From assembly GCF_046156175.1 (NCBI RefSeq), contig NZ_JAYLVL010000004.1:372001-436000 (forward strand): DNA of 64,000 nucleotides, given 5' to 3'. The translations under genes and the position numbers were made by a program. Source of the DNA: Lacisediminihabitans sp046156175. GTDB taxonomy: Bacteria > Actinomycetota > Actinomycetes > Actinomycetales > Microbacteriaceae. Positions 8,970-18,811 of this stretch are shown here, one piece after another; positions within the stretch are counted from its first letter, which is position 1, and each line of letters opens with the position of its first letter. The notes beneath the pieces are model-generated. The model was not told where the DNA came from. It saw only the letters and a list, made by a program, of their open reading frames with translations, and ran no database searches.

Positions 8970-9650
8970 ATGACCGCACGAATTCTCGTAGTCGATGACG
9001 ACACCGCCCTGGCGGAAATGATCGGAATCGTGCTGCGCTCCGAAGGCTTCGAGCCTTCCTTCTGCGGCGACGGCAGCCTCGCGCTCGCCGCGTTCCGCGA
9101 GAGCAAGCCCGACCTCGTGCTTCTCGACCTCATGCTGCCCGGCAAAGACGGCATCGAGGTCTGCGCGGAGATCCGCACCGAGTCCGGAGTGCCGATCATC
9201 ATGTTGACCGCGAAGTCGGATTCGACGGATGTCGTGCGCGGACTGGAGAGCGGAGCCGACGACTACGTCGTCAAGCCCTTCAACCCCAAGGAGCTGGTGG
9301 CTCGCATCCGCACCCGTCTGCGTCCCACGCCGACGGCATCGACCAGCGTGTTGCAGGTGGGTGACCTGCAGCTGGATGTCGCCGGGCACGAAGTGAAACG
9401 CGGCGCCTCGAAGATCAACCTCACGCCTCTCGAGTTCGAACTGCTCCTCGCCCTGGCCCTCAAACCGCAGCAGGTCTTCACGCGGGAGATGCTGCTCGAG
9501 CAGGTATGGGGTTACCACTACAAGGCCGACACCCGCCTCGTCAACGTGCACGTGCAGCGACTGCGCGCAAAGGTGGAGGAAGACCCGGACAACCCGCGCA
9601 TCGTCATGACCGTGCGGGGCGTCGGCTATCGCGCGGGCTCCAGCAACTGA
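8970..9650 (+). CDS. mtrA: response regulator MtrA
   Basis: A 226-residue OmpR/PhoB-type regulator. The receiver domain has the acidic pocket D9-D11, phospho-acceptor D53 (LVLLDLMLPGKDG) and the conserved Lys in DDYVVKPF. The C-terminal winged helix ends RGVGYRAGSSN. In actinobacteria MtrA, phosphorylated by MtrB, controls cell-wall remodelling, osmotic response and cell-cycle genes. Identification rests on sequence plus the invariant mtrA-mtrB-lpqB order. The ATG has only a weak upstream GGA. Confidence 0.95.
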   Translation: MTARILVVDDDTALAEMIGIVLRSEGFEPSFCGDGSLALAAFRESKPDLVLLDLMLPGKDGIEVCAEIRTESGVPIIMLTAKSDSTDVVRGLESGADDYVVKPFNPKELVARIRTRLRPTPTASTSVLQVGDLQLDVAGHEVKRGASKINLTPLEFELLLALALKPQQVFTREMLLEQVWGYHYKADTRLVNVHVQRLRAKVEEDPDNPRIVMTVRGVGYRAGSSN

Positions 9651-9682
9651 CACCAGCGGTATGTCATGACGATCTGTGATTC

Positions 9683-11290
9683 GTGAATAGCTTCGACTGG
9701 CGCTCCTACGTCAACCGCCTCGTGCGGTTCTGGCGGGTCTCACTGCAGTTCCGCACGGTGGCCATCACGGTGCTGCTCTCGGGGTTGGCCGTCATCGTGA
9801 TCGGCGCGTTCATCTCCGTGAGCATCTCCAACAACCTGTTCGCGTCGCGCAGCGTGCAGGTGCAGGAGGAGGCGCGCACGATCCACAATCAGGCCCAGAG
9901 CACCTTCGACGCCGCACAGCCGGCCGACGACCAGGCGCCGACGGTCGAGCTGGACAACGTCGCGAACTCCGTGACCGACAAGATCCTGCCCTCGACGACG
10001 GCGCCGGGCAGCACCAAGTTCGCCATCAAACGCACGCCGGGTCAGGCGGAGACCCCGCAGAACATGCAGCCCCTGTCATCCACCAACTTTCCCGATGGCG
10101 TCGTCACCGACTCGCTGCGGGCGCGGGTGATCAAAGATGTCACCCACGTGCAATACCAGTCGGCGACGCTTCCGAATGGCGCACCCGGACTCGTCGTCGG
10201 GTCACAGATCCGAGTGCCGGCCGCCGGAAGTTACGAGCTCTACCTCGTCTACGACCTCTCGTCGGTGCAGACGACGCTCGGCTACGTGCAGCGAACCCTT
10301 GCCCTCGGCGGGCTCGCGCTCGTCCTGCTCATCGGCGCGGTGACGTACACGGTGGTGCGGCTGGTCGTCGGGCCGGTCAGGCTCGCGGCAGAAACCAGTG
10401 AGAAGCTGGCCGCCGGCCAATTGGAGCAGCGTATTCCGGAGAAGGGGGACGACGTGATCGCCACCCTCGCACGCTCGTTCAACGGTATGGCCGACAGCCT
10501 CCAGAAGCAGATCACCAAGCTCGCCGAGTTGTCACGACTTCAGCAGCGCTTCGTTTCCGACGTCTCGCACGAACTGCGAACGCCACTCACGACCATCCGT
10601 CTCGCTGGAGACGTTCTTTACGACCATCGCGAAGACTTCGCCCCTGCTACGGCTCGCACGGCCGAGCTCCTTCATACCCAGGTGCAGCGGTTCGAGGTGC
10701 TTCTCGCCGACCTGCTCGAGGTGAGCAGGTATGACGCCGGCGCAGTGGAACTCGAGCTGGAGCCGACCAACCTCGTGCGCCTGGTCGAAGATGCCGTCGA
10801 CGGCATGCAGCCACTCGCCGAGCAGCGCGGGTCCTCGCTGCGGCTGGTCGCGCCGGGAGGGTATTTCGAGGCGGAGATCGACGCTCGCCGCATCCGCCGC
10901 GTACTGCGCAACCTGCTCGGCAACGCGGTGGAGCACGGTGAGGGGAACCCGATCGTGGTGATGGTGGACAGCAATGCCACGGCGATCGCACTCACGGTGC
11001 GCGACTACGGCATCGGCATGAAACCGGCGGATGTCTCGCGGGTCTTCGACCGGTTCTGGCGCGCGGATCCGTCTCGCCAGCGCACGATCGGTGGTACCGG
11101 CCTCGGTCTCGCGATCTCGCTCGAGGATGCCACGCTGCACGACGGCACGCTCGAGGTCTGGTCGGAGCCGGGCGTGGGCACCTGCTTCCGTCTCACTCTT
11201 CCGCGGGAGCGGGGGCTGCCGATCGTCTCGTCTCCTCTCGAGCTGCCGCCGGACGACGCCATCCACCTCGAGGAGGTGCAGGGTGCCTGA
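9683..11290 (+). CDS. mtrB: sensor histidine kinase MtrB
   Basis: A 535-residue membrane kinase. Helix 1 spans about 26-50, an extracytoplasmic loop about 51-204, and helix 2 about 205-228, then a HAMP linker. The HisKA domain has phospho-acceptor His296 (VSDVSHELRTPLTT). The HATPase domain has an N-box (LRNLLGNAVEHGEG), G1 (DYGIGMKP) and G2 (GTGLGLAIS). GTG start at 9683, 33 bases after mtrA. Its final codons overlap the lpqB start by 8 bases. It phosphorylates MtrA; LpqB modulates it. Confidence 0.95.
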   Translation: MNSFDWRSYVNRLVRFWRVSLQFRTVAITVLLSGLAVIVIGAFISVSISNNLFASRSVQVQEEARTIHNQAQSTFDAAQPADDQAPTVELDNVANSVTDKILPSTTAPGSTKFAIKRTPGQAETPQNMQPLSSTNFPDGVVTDSLRARVIKDVTHVQYQSATLPNGAPGLVVGSQIRVPAAGSYELYLVYDLSSVQTTLGYVQRTLALGGLALVLLIGAVTYTVVRLVVGPVRLAAETSEKLAAGQLEQRIPEKGDDVIATLARSFNGMADSLQKQITKLAELSRLQQRFVSDVSHELRTPLTTIRLAGDVLYDHREDFAPATARTAELLHTQVQRFEVLLADLLEVSRYDAGAVELELEPTNLVRLVEDAVDGMQPLAEQRGSSLRLVAPGGYFEAEIDARRIRRVLRNLLGNAVEHGEGNPIVVMVDSNATAIALTVRDYGIGMKPADVSRVFDRFWRADPSRQRTIGGTGLGLAISLEDATLHDGTLEVWSEPGVGTCFRLTLPRERGLPIVSSPLELPPDDAIHLEEVQGA

Positions 11291-12983
11291 GCGTCGCGGC
11301 CAGGGGCTCCGCCGCGCGCTGCTCGCCGCCGCGCTTGCGGCGTCCATGCTCGCGCTCAGCGCCTGCGTGAGCATCCCCGATTCCGGGCCAGTGAACGCCG
11401 GACTGTCCCTGAGCGAAGACAGCAGTGGATCGAATGTCGCCTTCAACCCGGAAGGGCCGGAGCGCGGTGCGACCCAACAGGGCATCCTCAAGGGCTTCAT
11501 CGCCTCGTTCACCTCGGCCACGGGCGGATACGCCATCTCCAAGCAGTTCCTGTCGCAGGCGTTCTCCACCAAGTGGGATCCGCGGCAGAGCGTGCTGGTG
11601 CGCTCGGGCGCGCCGCAGATCAGCCAGGTCGACGACACGAAGCTGACCTATTCCTTCGACACCACGGGCACTGTCGACGGCTCGGGTGCCTACTCGCAGA
11701 GCAGCCAGTCCTTCACGCTGCCCTTCAGTTTCGTGCAGGAGGGCGGCCAGTGGCGCATCAGCGCGGCACCGGATGGCATCGTGCTCGCGGACCAGGCTTT
11801 CGAGCGCATCTTCCGCCAGTACCCGGTGTATTTCTTCTCGCCCGACAACCAGTACCTCGTTCCCGACATCCGCTGGTACGCGAGCGGAACCGCATCCACG
11901 CGCATCGTGACCGCATTGCTCGCGGGCCCGCCGGACTGGCTCAAGGGGGCGGCATTCTCCCGGTTCCCCGACGGCACGAAGCTCTCCGACGCCAGCAGCG
12001 TGGTGACCCTGGTCGAGGGGGTCGCGGAAGTGGATCTCTCGAAAGAGGCTCTCGAGGCCAGCGCCCGGGATCGCCAGTACATGTACCTCCAACTCACCGA
12101 GAGCCTCCGGTCGGTGCCGAGCATCTCGCAGGTGAGTCTCTCGATCCAGGGGACACCCGTGCAGATCGACGATCTCGGTGCGGCGGCGCCCCAGGTCGAC
12201 ATGTCCGTCGACAGCCAGGCCCTGGTGTTGCGCAAGAACGAGTTCGGGTTCTATGCCAACAACCGCGTCGCCGACCTCGCCGGCATCAGCTCGAAGGTCG
12301 TCGCGCTCGCACCGAAGGATGCCACGCTCTCGTCGGACCAGCAGGACGTTGCGGTCCTCGGCAGCGCGGGAGTCTCGCTCGTGCGCAAGAGCGGAGCCCC
12401 CGTCCTGATCGATCCGCGGCCCGATCTCATCGCGCCGTCGCTCGACGAAGACGGGTACCTCTGGTCGGTTCCCGCGAGTGCGCCCAACTCGATCATCGTC
12501 TTCGACTCGAATGGCACGCAGCACAGCATCTCGGCCAAATTGCAGGACGGATCGCAGATGGTCTCCCTGGAGGTCTCCCGGGAGGGCGCGCGGGTGTTGA
12601 TGCTCCTGTCGACACCGACCGGGCCGCGGCTCATGGTGGCAGCCATCCTGCGCAACGAGAAGCTCGAGCCCACCGGTCTCGGTCCCGCCATCGTGGATGT
12701 CTCCCTCGGCAACGGGGTGGCCGTGGACGCCACGTGGGTCGACCAGTGGACCGTGGGCACGCTCATCACCGCCGATGGGGAGTCCCGAGTCGAACTGTTC
12801 GCCATCGGTGGGCAGAAGACCGCGCTCAGTTCCCTGATCCCTTCGCGACAGATCGTGGGTGGCAACAAGGGCAAGGACGGCCTCCGCGTGGTCGGTCGGG
12901 ACGACTCGGCCATCTATACCTGGGGAGGCAGCAGCTGGCAGTCCTCCAAGGTCGCCGTGGACTTCATCGCGACTCAGCGCTAG
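11283..12983 (+). CDS. lpqB: lipoprotein LpqB
   Basis: A 566-residue lipoprotein. The signal peptide ends in the lipobox LSAC (about residues 23-26, ASMLALSACVS). The N-terminal half holds a GerMN domain (RIVTALLAGPPDWLKG to about VSLSIQGTPVQ). The C-terminal half is beta-propeller-like. The GTG at 11283 overlaps the mtrB stop and has GAGGAGG upstream; extending further would run through mtrB. LpqB interacts with the MtrB sensor domain in actinobacteria. Membrane-anchored, facing outward. Confidence 0.93.
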   Translation: MPERRGQGLRRALLAAALAASMLALSACVSIPDSGPVNAGLSLSEDSSGSNVAFNPEGPERGATQQGILKGFIASFTSATGGYAISKQFLSQAFSTKWDPRQSVLVRSGAPQISQVDDTKLTYSFDTTGTVDGSGAYSQSSQSFTLPFSFVQEGGQWRISAAPDGIVLADQAFERIFRQYPVYFFSPDNQYLVPDIRWYASGTASTRIVTALLAGPPDWLKGAAFSRFPDGTKLSDASSVVTLVEGVAEVDLSKEALEASARDRQYMYLQLTESLRSVPSISQVSLSIQGTPVQIDDLGAAAPQVDMSVDSQALVLRKNEFGFYANNRVADLAGISSKVVALAPKDATLSSDQQDVAVLGSAGVSLVRKSGAPVLIDPRPDLIAPSLDEDGYLWSVPASAPNSIIVFDSNGTQHSISAKLQDGSQMVSLEVSREGARVLMLLSTPTGPRLMVAAILRNEKLEPTGLGPAIVDVSLGNGVAVDATWVDQWTVGTLITADGESRVELFAIGGQKTALSSLIPSRQIVGGNKGKDGLRVVGRDDSAIYTWGGSSWQSSKVAVDFIATQR

Positions 12984-13116
12984 CTCTCCTGGCTCTCATC
13001 GTCCGTGGGTCTCCTCCTCCCTGGCTCTCGTCCTCCCCAGCGCTCCGGCCACCGGCTGAGCCCGCGGATCGATCGAGGCGAGCCATTCACCGGGGTGAGC
13101 CAGCAAGACTGGTGCC

Positions 13117-13800
13117 ATGTCATCCGCACAGACGCCGGTCGCAGTGACGAGTCGGTTACGGGAGGCCGCCCTCGATGCCCTCGCGGTTCTGCTGCCGGTG
13201 TCGTGCGCCGGTTGCGGCGGCGACGACCGTGCACTCTGCGCGGCCTGCCGCACCCAGCTCGCCCCGCGTCCATTCCCGAGGTCGCTGGACGACGGCACTC
13301 CGGTGTGGTCGGCCCTCACCTACGACGGAGTGGTGCGCCGGGTCATCCTGGGCTTCAAGGAGCAGGGTCGAACGGATGTCGCGAGGGCGCTGGCTGTGGC
13401 GCTCAGCGGTGCGGTCAGTCGCGCCGGCGCCCAGGCCGCCGGCGAGATGGAGCTCGCGGTGCCTCCCACGAGTCGAGCGTCGTTTCGCCGACGGGGCTAC
13501 GACCCGGTGCGCGTGCTGGCACGCGTGGCGGGGCTGCCCCGCCCGGTCCGGGAGCTCGCAAACCTGCACGAGCGCGCGAGCCAGAAGACCCTCGACCGTG
13601 AACAGCGAGCGGTGAACCTCGCCGGGTCGATGATCGCAGCACGAAGCCTCGAAGGCCGACGATTTCTCGTGCTGGACGACGTGCTCACCACCGGCGCAAC
13701 ACTCAGTGAAGCGATCCGCGCGCTTCGCGGGGGCGGTGCCGAGGTGGTGGCGGCGGCGGTCGTCGCGGCAACACCTCGGCATTCACTGGGTTTGTCGTAA
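13117..13800 (+). CDS. ComF-like phosphoribosyltransferase
   Basis: A 227-residue ComF/GntX-type protein. An N-terminal zinc ribbon has the pattern CAGC...CAAC (about residues 29-45), followed by a type I phosphoribosyltransferase fold with the PRPP loop VLDDVLTTGATLSEA. In naturally competent bacteria ComF takes part in DNA uptake; in actinobacteria the gene regularly sits between lpqB and hpf, and its role is uncertain. It starts 133 bases after lpqB and appears to be transcribed separately or by read-through. Confidence 0.88.
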   Translation: MSSAQTPVAVTSRLREAALDALAVLLPVSCAGCGGDDRALCAACRTQLAPRPFPRSLDDGTPVWSALTYDGVVRRVILGFKEQGRTDVARALAVALSGAVSRAGAQAAGEMELAVPPTSRASFRRRGYDPVRVLARVAGLPRPVRELANLHERASQKTLDREQRAVNLAGSMIAARSLEGRRFLVLDDVLTTGATLSEAIRALRGGGAEVVAAAVVAATPRHSLGLS

Positions 13801-13923
13801 GAGCTTCAGATAAGCAGTGACAGCGATGCATGGCGAGGGCTACGGTGGGGAAAAGAGGCGCGGAATTATCGCCTGGTTCCACTGGGCGACGTGCCGTCAA
13901 GTCAATAGGAACTGGGGAGCGCC

Positions 13924-14619
13924 ATGGAAATTTCCATCAACGGTCGCAACGTAGGGATCACGGATCGATTTCGGTCATATGCAACCGAAAAAGCCGAGAA
14001 GATCTCCCACCTCGCAGATAAGGCCCTCGCTTTCGAAGTCAAGGTGAGTCGACACAACGAGAAGAATGGCTCGAGTGGCGACGATCGGGTCGAACTCACC
14101 CTGATCGGACCGGGACCGCTCGTGCGGGCGGAGTCCAACGGGTCCGATAAGTATGTGGCCCTCGATCTCGCGCTGGACAAGCTCGTCGAGCGACTGCGAC
14201 GGGCCAAGGACCGCCACAAGGTACACCGCGGGCAGCATCGGCCGACCTCGCTGCGAGAAGCGACCGCCGGTGGATTCAGTGGCACCGACGTGCGACCGGC
14301 GGATGCCGCCGTGATGGAGAAGGTACGCACCGGTTCCGTCTCCGTGATCGAAGACGGGGATGCGGAAGCGGAGGAAGAGGCCTGGAGTCCGGTGGTCATC
14401 CGCAAGAAGGTGTTCACCCAGGTGCCGATGACCGTCGACGACGCGCTGTACTTCATGGAGCTCGTCGGTCATGACTTCTATCTGTTCATGGATGCCGAGA
14501 CCGACCGGCCGAGTGTGGTCTACCGGCGGAAGGGCTGGGACTACGGCGTCATCGGTCTGGATGACTCCTCCGCCGAGTTGCAGGAGGCGTCCGCCGCCTC
14601 GCGCAAGAAGCGCGGCTGA
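13924..14619 (+). CDS. hpf: long-form ribosome hibernation promoting factor
   Basis: A 231-residue HPF/RaiA-long protein. The N-terminal S30AE domain (about 1-105) binds the 30S decoding region. A linker follows, and the C-terminal dimerisation domain (about 175-231: TVDDALYFMELVGHDFYLF, then VVYRRKGWDYGVIGL) joins two 70S ribosomes into inactive 100S dimers during stress. The ATG has GGGGAG 5 bases upstream. A strong terminator follows at 14640. Confidence 0.95.
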   Translation: MEISINGRNVGITDRFRSYATEKAEKISHLADKALAFEVKVSRHNEKNGSSGDDRVELTLIGPGPLVRAESNGSDKYVALDLALDKLVERLRRAKDRHKVHRGQHRPTSLREATAGGFSGTDVRPADAAVMEKVRTGSVSVIEDGDAEAEEEAWSPVVIRKKVFTQVPMTVDDALYFMELVGHDFYLFMDAETDRPSVVYRRKGWDYGVIGLDDSSAELQEASAASRKKRG

Positions 14620-14639
14620 CCGCTAGCTCTGTTCAGACC

Positions 14640-14669
14640 GTGGGGCCACCGCTGTCGCGGTGGCCCCAC
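14640..14669 (+). terminator. intrinsic terminator after hpf
   Basis: Perfect 13-base arms (GTGGGGCCACCGC at 14640-14652 and its complement at 14657-14669) with a 4-base loop, followed by a short TTCT. It lies 21 bases after the hpf stop and separates hpf from secA. Confidence 0.85.
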
Positions 14670-14742
14670 TTCTGGGTCGCCGCACAGCGGGCTCACAGTA
14701 CGCGCGGATCCGACCGACAGCTATGCCACCGGCTAGTCTTGT

Positions 14743-14781
14743 TACTATTACGAACTGGTCACAGGCGCCGCTCCGCGGCGC
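14743..14781 (+). promoter_or_regulatory. secA promoter box and leader hairpin
   Basis: A TACTAT -10-like box lies at 14743-14748; no good -35 is visible. Downstream, GCGCCGC at 14765-14771 pairs exactly with 14775-14781 across a 3-base loop, so the probable secA mRNA leader would carry a short stable hairpin about 36 bases before the GTG start. Whether it regulates translation is unknown. Confidence 0.4.
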
Positions 14782-14817
14782 TGTCGTGGCGTATCCCACA
14801 TTCATCTGGAGTTAGCA

Positions 14818-17634
14818 GTGGCCAACGTTCTCGAAAAGGTCCTCCGTGTCGGCGAGGGTCGAGTCCTTCGACGGTTGGAGCGATACGCGCAAGCGGTCAA
14901 CCACCTGGAAGACGACTTCAGTGCACTCAGTGACGAGGACCTGAAGAACGAGACCGTGGAGTTCCGCGAGCGCTACTCGAACGGTGAGTCGCTCGAGGAC
15001 CTTCTGCCCGAAGCGTTCGCCGCCGTCCGTGAAGCGGCCAAGCGCACCCTCGGGATGCGCCATTTCGACGTTCAGCTCATGGGTGGCGCAGCGCTGCACC
15101 TCGGCAACATCGCGGAGATGAAGACCGGGGAGGGCAAGACCCTCGTGGCGACCCTCGCCGCCTACCTCAACGCCATCCCGTCCCGCGGCGTCCACGTGAT
15201 CACGGTCAACGACTACCTCGCCAGCTACCAGTCCGAGCTCATGGGTCGTATCTTCCGCGCCCTCGGGATGTCCACCGGCGTCATCCTGTCCGGCCAGACG
15301 CCGCAGGAGCGAGCGGAGCAGTACTCCGCAGACATCACGTACGGCACGAACAACGAATTCGGATTCGACTACCTGCGCGACAACATGGCCTGGCAGGCCA
15401 GCGACATGGTGCAGCGCGGTCACAATTACGCGATCGTCGACGAGGTGGACTCGATCCTCATCGACGAGGCCCGCACGCCGCTCATCATCTCCGGTCCGGC
15501 ATCGGGCGAGGCGAATCGCTGGTTCGCCGAGTTCGCGAACCTCGCAACCAAGCTGGTTCCGGAGGTGGACTACGAGGTCGACGAGAAGAAGCGCACCGTC
15601 GGCGTGCTCGAGCCCGGCATCGAGAAGGTCGAAGACTACCTCGGCATCGACAACCTCTACGAGTCGGCGAACACCCCGCTCATCTCCTTCCTCAACAACT
15701 CGATCAAGGCATCGGCCCTGTTCAAGAAGGACAAGGACTACGTCGTGATGAACGGCGAGGTGCTGATCGTGGATGAGCACACCGGCCGCATCCTGATGGG
15801 ACGTCGCTACAACGAGGGCATCCACCAGGCGATCGAGGCCAAGGAGGGCGTCGAGGTCAAGGCAGAGAACCAGACCCTCGCGACCGTCACGCTGCAGAAC
15901 TACTTCCGCCTCTACAAGAAGCTCTCCGGGATGACCGGAACGGCCGAGACCGAAGCCGCAGAGTTCATGGCCACCTACAAGCTCGGCGTGGTCTCCATCC
16001 CCACGAACAAGCCGATGCAGCGCATGGACAAGTCCGACCTCGTCTACAAGAACGAAGAGGCCAAGTTCGGCCAGGTCGTCGAAGACATCGTGCTTCGCCA
16101 CGACAAGGGCCAGCCCGTGCTCGTGGGCACGACGAGCGTCGAGAAGAGCGAGTACCTCTCGAAACTGCTCGCCAAGCGCGGCGTGAAGCACGAGGTGCTC
16201 AACGCCAAGAACCACGCTCGCGAAGCCGCGATCGTCGCCCAGGCCGGACGCCTCGGTTCCGTCACGGTGGCCACCAACATGGCAGGCCGAGGCACCGACG
16301 TCATGCTCGGAGGCAATGCGGAGTTCCTCGCCGTCGCCGAGATGAACCAGCGGGGCCTCAGCCCGGTCGACACTCCGGAGGAGTACGAGAAGGAGTGGGA
16401 CACGGTCTTCGACCGGGTCAAGAGCGTCGTGCAGGAGGAGGCCGAGAAGGTGGTCGCCGCCGGAGGGCTCTATGTTCTCGGCACCGAGCGCCACGAGTCC
16501 CGCCGCATCGACAACCAGCTTCGCGGACGCTCCGGTCGTCAGGGCGACCCGGGTGAGAGCCGCTTCTACCTGTCTCTCACCGATGACCTGATGCGACTGT
16601 TCAACTCCGCCGCGGCCGAGTCCCTGATGGGTCGCGGCAGCGTTCCGGATGACCTGGCCATCGAGTCGAAGGTGGTGAGCCGTGCCATCCGCAGTGCCCA
16701 GAGCCAAGTCGAGTCCCGCAACGCGGAGATCCGCAAGAACGTGCTCAAGTACGACGACGTTCTCAACCGCCAGCGCGAAGCGATCTACGGTGACCGTCGC
16801 CACATTCTCGAGGGTGATGACCTGCAGGACCGCACTTCCAAGTTCCTCGAAGATGTGATCACCGAGGTCGTGGACGTGCACACCTCGGACGGGCACGCCG
16901 ACGACTGGGACTTCGAAGCCCTCTGGACCGAGCTCGGCACGCTCTACCCGGTGTCGATCACCATCGATGAGCTGCTCAGTGAGGCCGGATCCCGCAACCG
17001 CGTCACTACGGCCTTCCTCACCGAGGAGATCCTCTCGGATGCCCGGGTGCAGTACGCCGCCCGCACGACCGCACTCGGCGAACCGGCCATGCGCGAGCTC
17101 GAGCGTCGCGTTGTGCTCTCCGTGATCGACCGTCGCTGGCGCGATCACCTCTACGAGATGGACTACCTCAAGGACGGCATCGGGCTGCGCGCGATGGCGC
17201 AGCGCGATCCCCTCGTGGAGTACCAGCGTGAGGGTTTCGCGCTGTACCAGAGCATGATGGGCCAGATCCGCGAGGAATCCGTCGGGTTCCTGTTCAACCT
17301 CGAGGTCGAGGTGACCGGGGGCGAGGCCACCGCCGCTGTTCCGACCGTCGCGGCAAAGGGCCTCACGGGAAACGCCGCCCCGGCCGAACGACTGAGCTAT
17401 TCCGCGCCGGATGCCGACAACCAGGGCGAGGTGGAGGTGCGCAATGCGCGCGGCCAGCTCGATCGGGCCTCGACAGCCAAGGCGCAGGAAGCACAGGAGG
17501 CGGCGGGCGCGGGATCGGCCTTCGGCAAGGCTGCCACCGCCGAGGGCCAGCGTGGCGCATTCGGCCAGGGTGGCGCGGGCGCCGCCCCGACGAACCGGGC
17601 CGAGCGGCGCGCGCAAGACAAGCGCAAGGGCTGA
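14818..17634 (+). CDS. secA: preprotein translocase ATPase SecA
   Basis: A 938-residue motor ATPase that drives unfolded preproteins through SecYEG. Walker A is MKTGEGKT (GEGKT 104-108). The DEAD-like Walker B region is IVDEVDSILIDEARTPL. Motif VI is GRSGRQGDPGESRFYLSL. The C-terminal tail is Ala/Gly-rich and lacks the Cys zinc-binding motif seen in many proteobacterial SecA proteins, ending NRAERRAQDKRKG, as expected for actinobacterial SecA1. GTG start at 14818; Shine-Dalgarno (GGAG) 7 bases upstream. Confidence 0.97.
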   Translation: MANVLEKVLRVGEGRVLRRLERYAQAVNHLEDDFSALSDEDLKNETVEFRERYSNGESLEDLLPEAFAAVREAAKRTLGMRHFDVQLMGGAALHLGNIAEMKTGEGKTLVATLAAYLNAIPSRGVHVITVNDYLASYQSELMGRIFRALGMSTGVILSGQTPQERAEQYSADITYGTNNEFGFDYLRDNMAWQASDMVQRGHNYAIVDEVDSILIDEARTPLIISGPASGEANRWFAEFANLATKLVPEVDYEVDEKKRTVGVLEPGIEKVEDYLGIDNLYESANTPLISFLNNSIKASALFKKDKDYVVMNGEVLIVDEHTGRILMGRRYNEGIHQAIEAKEGVEVKAENQTLATVTLQNYFRLYKKLSGMTGTAETEAAEFMATYKLGVVSIPTNKPMQRMDKSDLVYKNEEAKFGQVVEDIVLRHDKGQPVLVGTTSVEKSEYLSKLLAKRGVKHEVLNAKNHAREAAIVAQAGRLGSVTVATNMAGRGTDVMLGGNAEFLAVAEMNQRGLSPVDTPEEYEKEWDTVFDRVKSVVQEEAEKVVAAGGLYVLGTERHESRRIDNQLRGRSGRQGDPGESRFYLSLTDDLMRLFNSAAAESLMGRGSVPDDLAIESKVVSRAIRSAQSQVESRNAEIRKNVLKYDDVLNRQREAIYGDRRHILEGDDLQDRTSKFLEDVITEVVDVHTSDGHADDWDFEALWTELGTLYPVSITIDELLSEAGSRNRVTTAFLTEEILSDARVQYAARTTALGEPAMRELERRVVLSVIDRRWRDHLYEMDYLKDGIGLRAMAQRDPLVEYQREGFALYQSMMGQIREESVGFLFNLEVEVTGGEATAAVPTVAAKGLTGNAAPAERLSYSAPDADNQGEVEVRNARGQLDRASTAKAQEAQEAAGAGSAFGKAATAEGQRGAFGQGGAGAAPTNRAERRAQDKRKG

Positions 17635-17717
17635 TCCTCCGCCTCCCGGCGTCGGACCACCGATCCGTTGAGCGTCAACCCCCTCGCGCTTCCGACTGCA
17701 CTCAATAGGCTGGTCTC

Positions 17718-18293
17718 ATGAGATCCAAGTTCCTGCTCGTCATCGGGCTCGCTGTCGGTTATGTCCTCGGAGCTCGCGCGGGCCGTGAACGCTACGAGCA
17801 GATCAAGCGCGCGGGCCAGCGGCTGTGGCAGAGCCCCGGTGTGCGCAAGACCCGCACCGAGGTCGAAGGATACGCCCGCCAGCAGGCCCCGGTGGTGCGG
17901 GCGAAGGCGGAGTCGATCGCCAAAGCCACCCCTGCTGCGGTGACGGATGGCGCGCGAGCGACGGCGGATGCCGCCCGGGCCGTTGCGGACCGCACGGCCA
18001 CGGTGGCCACCGACATCGCCGAGCGGGTCTCCAGCGTGGCGAAGGATGTCGCCGGCAAGACGACCACGATGTCGCGCGACGTTGCCGACCGAACCACCGG
18101 AATGGCGAAGGATGTCGCGGGTCGCACCACCGAGACCGCGGAGGAGCTTCGGGAGCGCGTCTCGAGCACGGCCGCCGAGCTGCGCGAACGCGGCGAGGAA
18201 GCACGTGACCGCGTCGTGGTCAAGGCAAGCGAGTCCCGCGATGGGGCCCTCGCCGAACTCGATGACGACGATGACGAGCACCCCGAGCGCTAG
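17718..18293 (+). CDS. membrane-anchored amphipathic repeat protein
   Basis: A 191-residue protein of unknown function. An N-terminal hydrophobic segment (MRSKFLLVIGLAVGYVLGARAGRERY) resembles the YtxH-like anchor. The remainder is a long Ala/Thr/Asp-rich helix with repeated 11-residue-like units (VAKDVAGKTTTMSRDVADRT, then MAKDVAGRTTE), similar to apolipoprotein or LEA-type helices, and an acidic end. A TAGGCT box ends 6 bases before the ATG with no ribosome site, so it is probably leaderless. Possibly a stress or envelope-associated protein; this is inference. Confidence 0.75.
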   Translation: MRSKFLLVIGLAVGYVLGARAGRERYEQIKRAGQRLWQSPGVRKTRTEVEGYARQQAPVVRAKAESIAKATPAAVTDGARATADAARAVADRTATVATDIAERVSSVAKDVAGKTTTMSRDVADRTTGMAKDVAGRTTETAEELRERVSSTAAELRERGEEARDRVVVKASESRDGALAELDDDDDEHPER

Positions 18294-18307
18294 GCCAGGG
18301 AGCGTTT

Positions 18308-18775
18308 CTACAGAACGTTGATGGCGGTCGCGCGCCAGCGACTGTCGAGGCCTTCCAGCCGGAAGGCCACCGCCCTCGTGCGGGCGCGGCCGTGCACGAT
18401 GACCACGGCTTCGACGACCCCGTCGCGAGGTTCGCACACCGACGTCGATCCGATGGAGAAGGTAGGCCGACGCACGACCTGACCGGTGGCCTGGCGGGCG
18501 CGCGTCGACAAGACGACACGCTTGAGAAGATGACGATAGACGTCGTCGGTGACCCAGCGGGAGATCTGCTCCAGCTCACGGGCCCCGGCGAGGATCTCGA
18601 TGACGCAGCGGGTGAGGTTCTCCAGCAGAGGTTGGGGATCGGGCAGGGTGGCCCGCGTCGCGGGTTGCGAGCCGAAGAACTCGTCCGGCTGGAACGGCGA
18701 CCGGATGACTTTGCTCGGCAGCGCTTCGACCGGCGCGGGGAGTGCCCGGTGCTGTGCTGGAAGTGCATCGCTCAT
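18308..18775 (-). CDS. Rv3235-like protein
   Basis: A 155-residue soluble protein matching the actinobacterial Rv3235 family: a disordered N-terminus of about 45 residues, then a compact domain containing LTRCVIEILAGARELEQISR, WVTDDVYRHL and the C-terminal AVVIVHGRARTRAVAFRLEG. The family is conserved near secA in many actinobacteria, as here, but has no assigned activity. It is convergent with the preceding gene (14 bases apart) and divergent from the 18928 gene. Confidence 0.78.
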   Translation of the reverse strand: MSDALPAQHRALPAPVEALPSKVIRSPFQPDEFFGSQPATRATLPDPQPLLENLTRCVIEILAGARELEQISRWVTDDVYRHLLKRVVLSTRARQATGQVVRRPTFSIGSTSVCEPRDGVVEAVVIVHGRARTRAVAFRLEGLDSRWRATAINVL

Positions 18776-18811
18776 ATGCGGTTCCCACGGGTGAGGGTGA
18801 AGAACGGGTCT

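Noticed and set aside
14743..14781. Riboswitch in the secA leader
   Set aside because: Only one short hairpin is present; no known riboswitch core.
14812..17616. 934-codon open frame on the minus strand
   Set aside because: Mirror of the secA codon pattern; His/Val/Leu-rich composition and no family motif.
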